Source of the DNA: GCA-2746795 sp963747345
Lineage (GTDB): Bacteria > Chloroflexota > Anaerolineae > Promineifilales > Promineifilaceae
DNA: 64,000 nucleotides
Assembly: GCA_963747345.1 (NCBI GenBank)
Contig: CAVVFA010000009.1
Coordinates: 558,001 to 622,000 of the forward strand
Direction of reading: 5' to 3'
Below, one piece after another: positions 29,452 through 38,025 of the stretch (position 1 is the stretch's first letter; every line of letters begins with the position of its first letter). The position numbers were made by a program, and so were the translations under genes. A model generated the notes under the pieces. It saw only the letters and a list, made by a program, of their open reading frames with translations, made no database searches and had not been told where the DNA came from.

Positions 29452-29955
29452 TCAACGCTGCTGCCCCACCCAATTGATTTCAATGCCTTCCTGCTCGAAC
29501 AAACGGCCGCTCAGTTCCCCCGTGTGCTGCATGATGTGGCGGATGTTGTAAAGCTGCACTTCCAGTTTGTTGAACGGCAGCCATGAGAACCCAGATTCAC
29601 CCGCCAAATCAAATGTATCGACCAACCGCTCCACTTCTTGACGGCAGAACGCGAGATAGTCGAGTAAATCAGCCTTGAAAAGTGGCTTGAAAACGGCCGT
29701 TTCCCCCCAGCGCGGTCCTGGCAAATCATGGCTCTGATCCTGGTATTTCGGCCAGGGAACAAACGCCTCTTCCGTCGGTTGCAAATAGAGATGCGTATAA
29801 AAAAGCACATGGAACGCAACCTGCCCATAACCGTTCACTGGCTCTGGATTATACCACAGCGAGTCGGGGCAGTTTTCGATGGATTGCTGCAACATGGACA
29901 GCGCCGCATGATATTGAGACTTGATAACATCATTGATATTCAACTCAGCATTCAT
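29452..29955 (-). CDS. DinB/YfiT-family protein
   Basis: A 167-aa four-helix-bundle protein. ATG 29955 is chosen because AGGAGG precedes it; the longer frame to 30000 lacks a site. Putative metal ligands are His in QVAFHVLFYTHLYL and His in NIRHIMQHTGELS, spaced as in DinB-like metalloenzymes. Members include thiol-dependent transferases and hydrolases; the substrate here is unknown. Cytoplasmic, single gene. Confidence 0.75.
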   Translation of the reverse strand: MNAELNINDVIKSQYHAALSMLQQSIENCPDSLWYNPEPVNGYGQVAFHVLFYTHLYLQPTEEAFVPWPKYQDQSHDLPGPRWGETAVFKPLFKADLLDYLAFCRQEVERLVDTFDLAGESGFSWLPFNKLEVQLYNIRHIMQHTGELSGRLFEQEGIEINWVGQQR

Positions 29956-30212
29956 TACAATCCTCCTAGATTGATCACTTTTCATCATAGCCCAAACCAA
30001 TCTTGATTGGCTATGAGTCTGCCAAAAATAATTACATCGAGTAAAAAAATGCAGAGAACTGATAGTTAAAAAAGCAAGTATTCATCATGGTTCACAACAA
30101 CAATCAAGTTTTGTTCGTATAATATTTTGAACGGAATCATCATCTTGAGTATAACGAAACATCTCAACAATCGTATAAAGTTAATGTTATTGGTTGAAAA
30201 GTCTGGTACAAA

Positions 30213-30617
30213 ATGATTAGCTCATTGTGGGACATTTTTCTTGTGATTATTGGATTCGGAACACTTCTCTGCATTCCTATAATCTTACTTGCTGCCATAG
30301 GCATCTTTATAGCTATTGCAGTCCAGTCAATCACACCGTCTCACCCCAATTCACTCGTCATACCACAATTAGGGCAAATAGACGCCCAAGATAAAACATC
30401 AAATCCATCCGCTGTAAGCATATGGGAGTCATTAGACCCCACCGTTTTACCAGAATGGCTCCGAGACGATTCACAGCAGACCATTCGTATGAACAACACA
30501 CAAATCTCGAATCGAACCAATGACTTTATTTCCTCAGACAAAACAACTCTATTCCAAAGCAGCCTTCGATGGCTCATCGTTATTTCTATTTATGCAATCG
30601 CCTATGGCGTATTATGA
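30213..30617 (+). CDS. Hypothetical membrane protein
   Basis: A 134-aa protein with a strongly hydrophobic N-terminus (residues 5-38, two close segments), a polar middle and a C-terminal membrane segment (WLIVISIYAIAYGVL). AT-rich, with no palindrome and no family recognised. It is followed after 3 bp by a second orphan membrane gene, so they may be co-expressed. The coding call rests on membrane-like composition and frame length only. Confidence 0.5.
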   Translation: MISSLWDIFLVIIGFGTLLCIPIILLAAIGIFIAIAVQSITPSHPNSLVIPQLGQIDAQDKTSNPSAVSIWESLDPTVLPEWLRDDSQQTIRMNNTQISNRTNDFISSDKTTLFQSSLRWLIVISIYAIAYGVL

Positions 30618-30620
30618 TCT

Positions 30621-31137
30621 ATGATGCTTGTTCAATTAGCAGCCCAAAATTTGCAACCCCCCGCGCAAATTATAATTGTTGTCTTGACCTTCACTGCTTT
30701 CGTCATCATCGGATTAACATGTGTATACGCCCTTATCAGAAAGCCATTCACAAAATTTCAGGCAAAAGGATGGCTCTTATCTACCATCAGTTCAGTTTTG
30801 CTAGGTTCTAGCATAGGCATTTATATGTGGAGCCAGGATAACAAGTGTGTAGATTCTGCCTGTGTGTACAACAGTCAAGTTAGCGGATTAGCAGTCGCAA
30901 TTGGTGTGTTTTTTGCAATTTTCTACTTGGTCGAATGGGTGGCTGTTTGGGGAGAAAAATACCGCACAGGTCGCTGGCTAATCGGAATCTTCACAGGACT
31001 AATCACAACAGTTTTAACAGGATTATTCTTACTTCTCCATCGCCAAAGCAGACCGAATTTCTCTAGCAACACTAATAGGTTGGACAGTCTGCGTCTTTGT
31101 TGTGACAAGTAATGTATCAGGTGATTCGATTTTATGA
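30621..31137 (+). CDS. Hypothetical four-TM membrane protein (frameshifted)
   Basis: The N-terminal ~140 aa contain four membrane segments (IIIVVLTFTAFVIIGLTCVY; LLSTISSVLLGSSIGIYMW; VAIGVFFAIFYLVEWVAVW; LIGIFTGLITTVLTGLFLLL). Near 31036-31042 a +1 shift restores a hydrophobic ending (RISLATLIGWTVCVFVVTSN) that stops at 31137. It lies 3 bp after another membrane gene in a palindrome-free, AT-rich region that looks acquired. No homologue is recognised. Confidence 0.5.
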
Positions 31138-31269
31138 AAGACGACTGCTAGGAACTATTCCCATCGGCAATTGTTGGAGCGGATTGTACTCCCAGCTTTG
31201 AGTTTAATAGTTGCCAGCCTCGATGCTTGTGTAGGCAAGAAATATCTGACCTGACGTGGAGGAGCTGGT

Positions 31270-31389
31270 GTGGAATGGTTTGCTGCGGGTGCCATTATCG
31301 GCAGCTTAAGTGGTATAACCTGGCTCTATCTTTGGCAAACAGCACCGGTCGATGCAAGAACTGTATTTATGAATCCCCAAACGTCCTAA
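31270..31389 (+). CDS. Small membrane peptide, possible
   Basis: A 39-codon frame from GTG 31270, preceded by GGAGG (31258-31262) at good spacing, encoding WFAAGAIIGSLSGITWLYLW as one membrane segment plus a polar tail. It may be a genuine small protein or the remnant of a frameshifted neighbour, and evidence is limited to the RBS and hydrophobicity. Confidence 0.3.
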   Translation: MEWFAAGAIIGSLSGITWLYLWQTAPVDARTVFMNPQTS

Positions 31390-31453
31390 GCATCGCTAAT
31401 AAGTGATTGCTATAAGATCCCAAAGTTAAAAACGACGCAGGAGGCACGTATTC

Positions 31454-32516
31454 ATGTTCCGTTTAAAAAATAGCTTATTCATCTTGGCAGCCTTCATCGT
31501 ACTCATCATTAGCATTATTTTTATTGTGGGGAAGAACGGTTTCCCACCCCCTTTCCGCCTACACCAACGCCCCTGACGATTTATACCTGCCCCTCATCAC
31601 CAAACCAGGCGATCCACCGCCACAGATTGCAGGCTGTGCTATTTTTCCAGAAGACAACATCTGGAACACCCCCATCGACACCGCACCGCTGCATCCCAAC
31701 TCCACGAACTACATCAACACCATCGGCGCGAACAGCAGTCTCCACCCAGATTTTGGCAAAGGTTTTTGGCCTACCAATTCAGACAGTCCCATCGGCATTC
31801 CTTATGTCGTCGTAGACAGCAGTCAGCCTAAAGTAGGCGTCACCTTTGATTACGATGACGAAAGCGACCCTGGCCCCTATCCCATTCCGCCAAATGCTCC
31901 TAGAGAGGGCGGCCCCACCACCGAGGACGGAGATCGTCACGTTCTTGTGCTAGAAAAAGACAACTGCATTTTGTATGAACTTTACGCCGCTGAACGCCAA
32001 CTTGATAACAGTTGGACGGCAGGCAGCGGTGCTATCTATGACTTAAATTCACACGATTTACGCCCCGCTGGCTGGACATCGGCCGATGCCGCCGGACTGC
32101 CCATCTTGCCCGGCCTGGTGCGCTACGATGAGGTCGCGGCGGGCGCAATCAACCATGCCATCCGCTTCACCGTCCCCCAAACGCAGCGGGCTTATGTGTG
32201 GCCGGCTCGTCACTTTGCCTCCAGTCTAACAGACACAAATTATCCCCCGATGGGTTTGCGTCTTCGCCTCAAAGCAAATTTTGACCTCGCTGGTTTTTCG
32301 CCCGAGATGCAAGTCATTCTGCAAGCGATGAAGACGTATGGCCTCATCTTGGCCGACAATGGCTCGGCCTGGTACATCTCCGGCGTTCCAGATAATCGCT
32401 GGGACAACGATGTGCTGAATGATGAAATGGATAGGGTGTTTGGCTCTAATTTTGAAGTGGTTGACGTTTCTGGCTGGATGATTGACGCGAATTCGGGGCA
32501 GGCTGTGCAACCTTAA
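31454..32516 (+). CDS. Conserved secreted protein with YLPLI motif (frameshifted)
   Basis: ATG 31454 with AGGAGG upstream starts a signal peptide (MFRLKNSLFILAAFIVLIIS). Near 31525 a +1 shift leads into SHPLSAYTNAPDDLYLPLI, which puts the YLPL motif at the start of the mature chain. The rest (~315 aa) is one globular domain with GCAIFPEDNIWNTPID, EDGDRHVLVLEKDNC, a central AIRFTVPQTQRAYVWPARH and a C-terminal DNGSAWYISGVPDNRWD. I have seen such sequences only as hypothetical secreted proteins and assign no function. No palindrome copies. Confidence 0.75.
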
Positions 32517-32527
32517 GGAGCTTTTCA

Positions 32528-32558
32528 GATTAGACCAATCTTTGAGATTGGTCCAATC
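32528..32558. terminator. 14-bp hairpin between secreted-protein and recombinase genes
   Basis: Arms 32528-32541 and 32545-32558 (GATTAGACCAATCT/AGATTGGTCCAATC, one mismatch) with loop TTG, placed 12 bp after the secreted-protein stop. No T tract, so possibly a bidirectional terminator between convergent genes. Confidence 0.5.
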
Positions 32559-32630
32559 TCGGCAAGCAAAAAGCGAGACGGCGCGGAGAAAACACCATTA
32601 GAGTTGTTCCCAAATAGCCAGAGTAAATTT

Positions 32631-33941
32631 TTAGGACACTCGTTTTTCAATTTCCACCTTGTCAAGCAGCCCATCTTGATAAAGGTCAAGCAGGCGCAGC
32701 CATTGGCGCTCTAATTTGCGTTGCCGAACTTGTAACCGTTCGATTTCATCAGGGTTGTCTTGAACGCCTGCATTTTGAGTGTGCCAGGCATCAATCATGA
32801 GGGATGGATGGCGAAGAAAGCGTGTGATTTCTTGCCAAACCAAAGGCTCAATAATGTGTCCCGGTATAGTACAACTGTGCGGGGGTGCATCTGGGAAACG
32901 CTGTTTACCGCCATAGGGACAATAGTAAAAAGATCCGTTAGAATTGGTACGACCAATCAGCGTGCGGCCACAGGTTGAGCAGATCAGTAAACCTCGTAGT
33001 AAGTAAACGTGCTTTTTGTTGTTGCGTTGAGCAAAATTTTTGTTCATAGGCAATCGTTCTTGCGCCTGTAGCCACACATCCTGGGTCACAATAAGCGGTG
33101 TGGTTACTTCAATCCATTCCTCGCGGGGACGTTCTTCATGTTCGGCGGTGCGCAAAGAACCGTGTCCCGCCTTCCGCGGCCGTCCAATGGCATCATGACG
33201 ACGACGAGTACGGTTGTAAAAGGTGCGGCCGGTATAAGCCTGTTGGGTCAGAATAGCACGCACACTGCTGTAGCCCCAGACTCGGCCACGCGCTGAAGGG
33301 GTCTCAATCCCCCTTTCGTTCAGACGATTGGCTATCTGGCTGATAGTGAGCTGTTCTACAGTGTAATATTGGTAAATAGCACGCACAATTTCTGCTTTTT
33401 GTTCACAGATTTGCCAATGTCCACCGTTTATTTCCGTTACGGGAATGTAACAATAGCCGTATGGCGGATTGGGACTTAGCAGTTGTCCTTGCCGGATACG
33501 ATATAGCTTTCCCCGCCGCATACGTTCCGTTATCATCGCCCGTTCATATTCGGCAAACAAGCCTTGCATTCCGGTTAACAGTTGCCCTTGCGCGCCCTCT
33601 ACTTGGGTGGGTTGATTGATGAACACTATTTTCACACCGGCCCGCTGTAACTCGTCTAGCAGTACCCATTGGTGTACATACTGTCGGGCCAGACGGTCAG
33701 GACTCAAACAGAGTATTTTGCTGAACTGCCCTTCTGGGGCTTGGTCCCGCAACCGGTCTAATGATGGCCGTTCCAAGCGTGAACCGCTAATCGCTTCATC
33801 CAGAAAGTAATTTTCTGCTGGTAATTCATACCCTTGCTGGGCAGCATACTCTTCTAATGCCGCCACTTGACTTTCGATTGTGGCTTCTTGCTCTTGTTGC
33901 ACTGTGGATACGCGTGCATAAATAGCTACTGTCTGTTTCAT
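32631..33941 (-). CDS. Large serine recombinase, C-terminus short
   Basis: A 436-aa resolvase/invertase-superfamily protein. The catalytic domain begins VAIYARVSTVQQEQEATIESQ, with the nucleophile Ser in RVST and the Arg cluster in SPDRLARQ and ERMRRGKLYR. The recombinase domain is PPYGYCYIPV ... ISQIANRLNERGIETPSARG, then a zinc ribbon LICSTCGRTLIGR with a later Cys. It ends soon after a coiled-coil start (EIERLQVRQRKLERQ), while typical members continue another 50-150 residues, so the end may be truncated. AGGAGG precedes ATG 33941. The upstream 58-aa gene overlaps it, a pair commonly seen in plasmid or phage-like integrating elements. The target site is unknown. Confidence 0.88.
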   Translation of the reverse strand: MKQTVAIYARVSTVQQEQEATIESQVAALEEYAAQQGYELPAENYFLDEAISGSRLERPSLDRLRDQAPEGQFSKILCLSPDRLARQYVHQWVLLDELQRAGVKIVFINQPTQVEGAQGQLLTGMQGLFAEYERAMITERMRRGKLYRIRQGQLLSPNPPYGYCYIPVTEINGGHWQICEQKAEIVRAIYQYYTVEQLTISQIANRLNERGIETPSARGRVWGYSSVRAILTQQAYTGRTFYNRTRRRHDAIGRPRKAGHGSLRTAEHEERPREEWIEVTTPLIVTQDVWLQAQERLPMNKNFAQRNNKKHVYLLRGLLICSTCGRTLIGRTNSNGSFYYCPYGGKQRFPDAPPHSCTIPGHIIEPLVWQEITRFLRHPSLMIDAWHTQNAGVQDNPDEIERLQVRQRKLERQWLRLLDLYQDGLLDKVEIEKRVS

Positions 33942-34114
33942 GGGTTGACCTCCTGTTCCTTTTCGGTATGGGTGACATACGTTACCTTATCTAATGGCAA
34001 CATCGCTTTGGCTTCAAACTCAGCAAGCCGCTGGTATACTTTTCGCAAGCGTTCCACCGCAGCACGATGGGGTACGCGTTCTGTGCGAACTTTTGGTTGA
34101 GGGTCTGTGACCAT
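33938..34114 (-). CDS. Small protein coupled to serine recombinase
   Basis: A 58-aa reading frame whose TGA overlaps the ATG of the recombinase (ATGA). It has an AGAGG site before ATG 34114. The sequence is charged and helical (HRAAVERLRKVYQRLAEFEA), with no membrane segment. It could be an accessory DNA-binding or directionality factor, but the sequence gives no family. The tight overlap supports co-translation. Confidence 0.6.
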   Translation of the reverse strand: MVTDPQPKVRTERVPHRAAVERLRKVYQRLAEFEAKAMLPLDKVTYVTHTEKEQEVNP

Positions 34115-34271
34115 GGCATACCTCTTTTTATTATTGAAGATGCCCGCATCTTACCCCTCGTTCTTATGGCGGCTTGTGACTTTGGCTGGTTAGTCTGCGA
34201 CGCCTTTCAGGAAGTCTTATTCGGTTTTCAAAGTACAATGCTGCTTTTTTGTCGATTGTTATTATGACATA

Positions 34272-34317
34272 GATACGGTCGAACACTGAGTAAAAAAACT
34301 CAGTGTTCGACCGTATC
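34272..34317. repeat. Perfect 20-bp inverted repeat upstream of recombinase operon
   Basis: GATACGGTCGAACACTGAGT (34272-34291) and its exact complement (34298-34317) flank an A6 loop. It lies 157 bp upstream of the small-gene/recombinase pair on the far side of its promoter region. A T-rich stretch follows on the plus strand. It may be a recombinase or regulator site, the end of the mobile unit, or a strong terminator. Confidence 0.7.
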
Positions 34318-34468
34318 AGTGTCCCTTTTTTATTCAGGAACAAGTCTATTCTTCATAGCCAATTATGACTGCGCCGTCCCGCCCCTGCCATAATTGGAAT
34401 CGCTGCTAAACTGTATTTCCGTTCGTGTCATTATTTTTTCCTCACAAATCCGGCCCCTATTTTCAATG

Positions 34469-34497
34469 TTGACAGGGAGTCGTCTAGCTGATAGCTT
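34469..34497 (+). promoter_or_regulatory. Possible sigma-70 promoter
   Basis: TTGACA (34469-34474), 17-bp spacer, TAGCTT (34492-34497), about 37 bp before ATG 34534. The -35 box is consensus and the -10 box weak. Confidence 0.4.
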
Positions 34498-34533
34498 ATG
34501 ACCCTTAATTAAATAGAACAGCGGAGTGATCTC

Positions 34534-34962
34534 ATGGATGATTTAGAAAAACGACGCACGCAGGCAGCATCAAGCATTTTGGAAAATGAAGGGTTCACGG
34601 CCGATTTAAACGATGAAACAGCCGACGAATTGCTAAATTGGGGACTGGCTCTGGCGGAAAAGCTCGTCATGGACAGCCAGAATTTAGACGATGAAGCAGC
34701 AGAAGAGGCGATGTATACGCCGCTGAAGGCGCTGCGAAAGATGCTACGCGCCATCAACAAGTGGCTCAATTCTGGTGACGCTACGTACCTGGAAACGGTT
34801 TTGAATCAAACGCCGCTTATTTATGGGGAAACGGCCGTTATCCCCCCCATCGAGTCCCTCACAGACATACACACCATCTCGGCCTTACGCCAAGCTATCG
34901 AAGCCACACCTAACCCATCACCAGGAAAAGATCGTGACAAAAAAGAAAACATCAGCGAGTAA
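34534..34962 (+). CDS. Acidic hypothetical protein, upstream of PLD gene
   Basis: A 142-aa all-alpha acidic protein (MDDLEKRRTQAASSILENEG ... LRKMLRAINKWLNS), no signal peptide. Its end overlaps the likely GTG start of the phospholipase-D-like gene by 29 bp in another frame, so the two are probably translationally coupled. It may be a partner or regulator of that enzyme. No family recognised. Confidence 0.7.
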   Translation: MDDLEKRRTQAASSILENEGFTADLNDETADELLNWGLALAEKLVMDSQNLDDEAAEEAMYTPLKALRKMLRAINKWLNSGDATYLETVLNQTPLIYGETAVIPPIESLTDIHTISALRQAIEATPNPSPGKDRDKKENISE

Positions 34963-36115
34963 TCGCAAAACCAATCAAACTATTTCCATCATCGTTATTG
35001 TCGGCGGTATTCTCCTATTCGCCTTTTTTCTGTTAACTGGTAACGATCCCCTTGGCCTGTTTTCCAACAGAGAAGATGACGCAAACAATCCAAGCCAGGT
35101 GACAACGGTTGTAGGCAGTGGCGGCGATTGGTGGCAGGTGTATTTCACCGACCCCACCTCCGATTATGATCCGAGCAACATGGATGGCACGGTGGCGGCC
35201 GAGTTGATCACCCATATCAACAGCGCCCAGGAAACCATTCACATCGCCTCCTTTGAGTTCAACCTGACGCCTGTGGCTGAAGCGCTCATTGCGGCGCATA
35301 AGCGTGGCGTTGACGTGCGCTGGGTAACAGACGACGAGAATGGCATCGAAGCCGACGAAGACGACGATCGGGGTCAATTCGCCATGCTGGCAGACGCAGG
35401 CATCGAGATCGTCGATGATGCGCGGGGCGCGTTGATGCACAACAAGTTCTGGGTTTTTGACGAGAAAACGGTGTGGACAGGCTCCACCAACATCACCGAA
35501 AACGGCATCTTCCGCAACAACAACAATGTCATCGTCGTAGAATCGCCACAAGTGGCGGCCATGTTTGAGCGTGAGTTTGATGAGATGTGGGCGGGCGAAT
35601 TTGGCCCTACGTCGCCGTCAACGCTTGATCAGCAGTCAACCACGATTCAGGGAACCCCCGTGGAAATTCTGTTCGCCGCTGAAGATGAGGTGATGGATGC
35701 ATTAGTGCCGCTCATCAACCAATCGCGAGACAATATCAAATTCATGGCGTTCTCGTTTACGCATGATGATTTGGGCGATGCGATGCTGGCAAAAGCGGCC
35801 GATGGCGTTGATGTCAGTGGTATTTTTGAGACGCGCGGCAGTGAAACGGAGTACAGCGAGTTGCCCAAGCTGTATTGCAACAATCTCGCCGTCCGGCAAG
35901 ATGGCAATCCAGGCACCTTCCATCACAAAGTCATCATCATCGATGACCGCATCGTGATCACTGGCTCGCTCAATTTCTCGGACAATGCCAATGACAGCAA
36001 TGATGAGAATGTGATCATCATCAACAATGCCGACATCGCCCAGCAATATTTACAAGAATACGAACGGCGCTGGCAAGAAGCAGAAGCCCCAGATGCGGCT
36101 GATATGGGATGTTAG
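34934..36115 (+). CDS. Phospholipase-D-like phosphodiesterase, membrane anchored
   Basis: The start is taken as GTG 34934 (VTKKKTSASN); an upstream frame to 34823 has no RBS. About 393 aa: a single N-terminal membrane segment (TISIIVIVGGILLFAFFLL), then two PLD domains. The first HKD motif is HNKFWVFDEKTVWTGSTN and the second is HHKVIIIDDRIVITGSLN. Both catalytic His/Lys pairs are kept, so it should be an active phosphodiesterase or transferase acting outside the membrane. Possible substrates are phospholipid or DNA; nuclease-type members such as Nuc have one HKD motif, so a two-motif phospholipase/cardiolipin-synthase relation is likelier. Confidence 0.85.
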   Translation: MTKKKTSASNRKTNQTISIIVIVGGILLFAFFLLTGNDPLGLFSNREDDANNPSQVTTVVGSGGDWWQVYFTDPTSDYDPSNMDGTVAAELITHINSAQETIHIASFEFNLTPVAEALIAAHKRGVDVRWVTDDENGIEADEDDDRGQFAMLADAGIEIVDDARGALMHNKFWVFDEKTVWTGSTNITENGIFRNNNNVIVVESPQVAAMFEREFDEMWAGEFGPTSPSTLDQQSTTIQGTPVEILFAAEDEVMDALVPLINQSRDNIKFMAFSFTHDDLGDAMLAKAADGVDVSGIFETRGSETEYSELPKLYCNNLAVRQDGNPGTFHHKVIIIDDRIVITGSLNFSDNANDSNDENVIIINNADIAQQYLQEYERRWQEAEAPDAADMGC

Positions 36116-36172
36116 TTATCTACGATTGTTGATTTGGGATTGACGATTTCCTACCTGCAAACCAGGTTACAA

Positions 36173-36211
36173 AACGGCCGTTTCTTGCATCATTTGGGGA
36201 AAACGGCCGTT
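36173..36211. repeat. Two palindromes 29 bp apart, same layout as 37241-37280
   Basis: AACGGCCGTT at 36173 and 36202, joined by TTCTTGCATCATTTGGGGAA. Nearly the same composite (spacing 30 bp, joined by TTCTCGCATACTATTTGGGA) occurs at 37241-37280 just after the next gene, so that gene is bracketed by direct repeats. Confidence 0.75.
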
Positions 36212-36321
36212 TTCCTTCATGATTAACTTTGGATATTTGGCTCGTAGTAACCGCTTTAACGGGCAGGACGGCTAAAGCCGCCACGACAAACTTGTTTTTG
36301 AGTGAACCCTAAGGAGAACAC

Positions 36322-37209
36322 ATGCTTGATTTCCTCATACAATTTTTTGGTCTGGTTTTGCTCATGGCAGGGATGGCTTTGGGTTATTGGCGCTGGATCC
36401 GGCCTCATGAAAGCATTCTGAATGGACAAAGCCGAGGACTGCTATTGCTGGTATTACTGACGCTGATGGGAGGTCTTATTGGTAGTCCTTTTTGGTGGGC
36501 AGATGTAGCTCGCAGTTTTTCATGGGATACACCACCCTTGGCCAGCCGGATGTTGGCTGCGGCCGGTTGGTCATTTGTCGTCGTTTCTTATTTGGCGCTG
36601 CATAGAGCCAGCCATCGGCGCTTGCGACTGGTTCTGCTGCTCCTCTTCGTCTACCTCTTTCCTTTGACAATCGCCATTCTCTTGTTTCATCTGGATCGTT
36701 TTGATTTTTCAGCACCGATTACCTATGCCTTCTTTGCCATTGTGGTGTTTATGGACATTGCCACCGCCTGGTATCTCCTGCGCCAGCCAACAGTTTTGCC
36801 AGATCAACCTCAAGACGAAGCGCCAAACAGCCAACTCGTTAAACTTTGGATGCTTTTTGTGGCCGTTCTGCTTGGCTTATGGGGACTGGCTCTCTTCATA
36901 ACCGACAGCGGCCCGATTGCCGCCATTTGGGTCTGGTCAAACGACTTGTTATCAAGCCGTCTTATCGGTGTCATGCTGCTGGCTATAGCGACTGGATTGC
37001 TCTATAGCTTTCGTTTTCGTGACGTGGCGCAGGTCATGCTTGGCACACTTGTTACTTATGGCGTTGGATTGGCAGCAGCCAGTCTCTGGAATCTGCTGCT
37101 CGGCAAACCGTTCCCCTCCGCTTATTTCATCGTTTTTAGCGTGATTTCCCTGATTTCCCTGTCGCTCCTCATTGTCAACCGGAGCAAGCTTCCAGAGCAG
37201 ATTCATTGA
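36322..37209 (+). CDS. Polytopic membrane protein, function unknown
   Basis: A 295-aa protein with about eight predicted membrane segments spread over the whole length, for example FLIQFFGLVLLMAGMALGYW and LVLLLLFVYLFPLTIAILLF. An RBS (AAGGAG) precedes ATG 36322. There are no conserved acidic transport motifs that I recognise and no similarity to a named family from memory. It is flanked on both sides by the same paired-palindrome composite, and a tandem repeat array begins right after its stop. Confidence 0.75.
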   Translation: MLDFLIQFFGLVLLMAGMALGYWRWIRPHESILNGQSRGLLLLVLLTLMGGLIGSPFWWADVARSFSWDTPPLASRMLAAAGWSFVVVSYLALHRASHRRLRLVLLLLFVYLFPLTIAILLFHLDRFDFSAPITYAFFAIVVFMDIATAWYLLRQPTVLPDQPQDEAPNSQLVKLWMLFVAVLLGLWGLALFITDSGPIAAIWVWSNDLLSSRLIGVMLLAIATGLLYSFRFRDVAQVMLGTLVTYGVGLAAASLWNLLLGKPFPSAYFIVFSVISLISLSLLIVNRSKLPEQIH

Positions 37210-37237
37210 TGGTTCTAACCGCTGCAAATGTTGTTAA

Positions 37238-38010
37238 GAAAACGGCCGTTTCTCGCATACTATTTGGGAAAACGGCCGTTTTCATTCCAGGCTCTGGTCG
37301 GACAATAACAAGAACAGGGCGAGATGGCGGGGCAAAAATATCGCAACTGGCACATAAATCATCCGCCGATCCCCGCCCCTACGCGCTCACTCGCATAATG
37401 GTTGGAGAAACGGCCGTTTTGATTCCAGGCTCTGGTCGGACAATAACAAGAACAGGGCGAGATCGGCGGGGCAAAAATATCGCAACTGGCACATAAATCA
37501 TCCGCCGATCCCCGCCCCTACGCGCTCACTCGCATACATGGTTGGGAGAAACGGCCGTTTTCATTCCAGGCTCTGGTCGGACAATAGCAAGAACAGGGCG
37601 ATATCGGCGGGGCAAAAATGTCGCACCGGCAAATAAATCGTCCGCCGAATCCCGCCCCTACGCGCTCACTCGCATACTATTTGGGGAAAACGGCCGTTTT
37701 CATTCCAGGCTCTGGTCGGACAATAACAAGAACAGGGCGATATCGGCGGGGCATAAATATCGCAACTGGCAAATAAATCGTCCGCCGATCCCGCCCCTAC
37801 GCGCTCACTCGCATGATCGTTGGGGAAAACGGCAGTTTTCATTCCAGGCTCTGTCGGACAATTCCAAAACTTGGCGAGATCGGCGGGGCAAAAAATCGCC
37901 ACTGGCACTTAAATCATCCGCCGATCCCCGCCCTACGCGCTAACTCGCATACTAGTTGGGAAAACGGCCGTTTTCATTCCAGGCTATGGTTGGACAATGG
38001 CAAGCGGGGT
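37238..38010. repeat. Tandem array of ~139-bp repeats with AACGGCCGTT at each junction
   Basis: A short lead-in palindrome at 37241, then five nearly identical units and a partial sixth. Palindrome starts are 37271, 37409, 37550, 37689, 37828 (mutated to AACGGCAGTT) and 37963, giving periods of 138, 141, 139, 139 and 135 bp. Each unit holds ATTCCAGGCTCTGGTCGGAC, the arms GATCGGCGG and CCGCCGATC about 40 bp apart, and CTACGCGCTCACTCGCATAC. Unit differences are substitutions and small indels of various sizes, so the reading frames crossing it are not conserved and it is most likely non-coding. Structured-RNA, protein-binding or replication-slippage origins are all possible. Confidence 0.9.
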
Positions 38011-38025
38011 GTGGCAGAAGGAATA

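Noticed and set aside
32560..34320. Complete insertion sequence or prophage around the recombinase
   Set aside because: No matching terminal repeats, capsid or replication genes could be identified; only the recombinase and its small partner are supported.
37206..37943. Two reading frames through the tandem repeats
   Set aside because: They follow repeat periodicity, are not kept in frame between units (periods 138, 141, 139, 139 and 135) and lack an RBS.
37238..38010. Possible CRISPR array
   Set aside because: The ~139-bp units are nearly identical throughout with no unique spacers, and no cas genes are seen.
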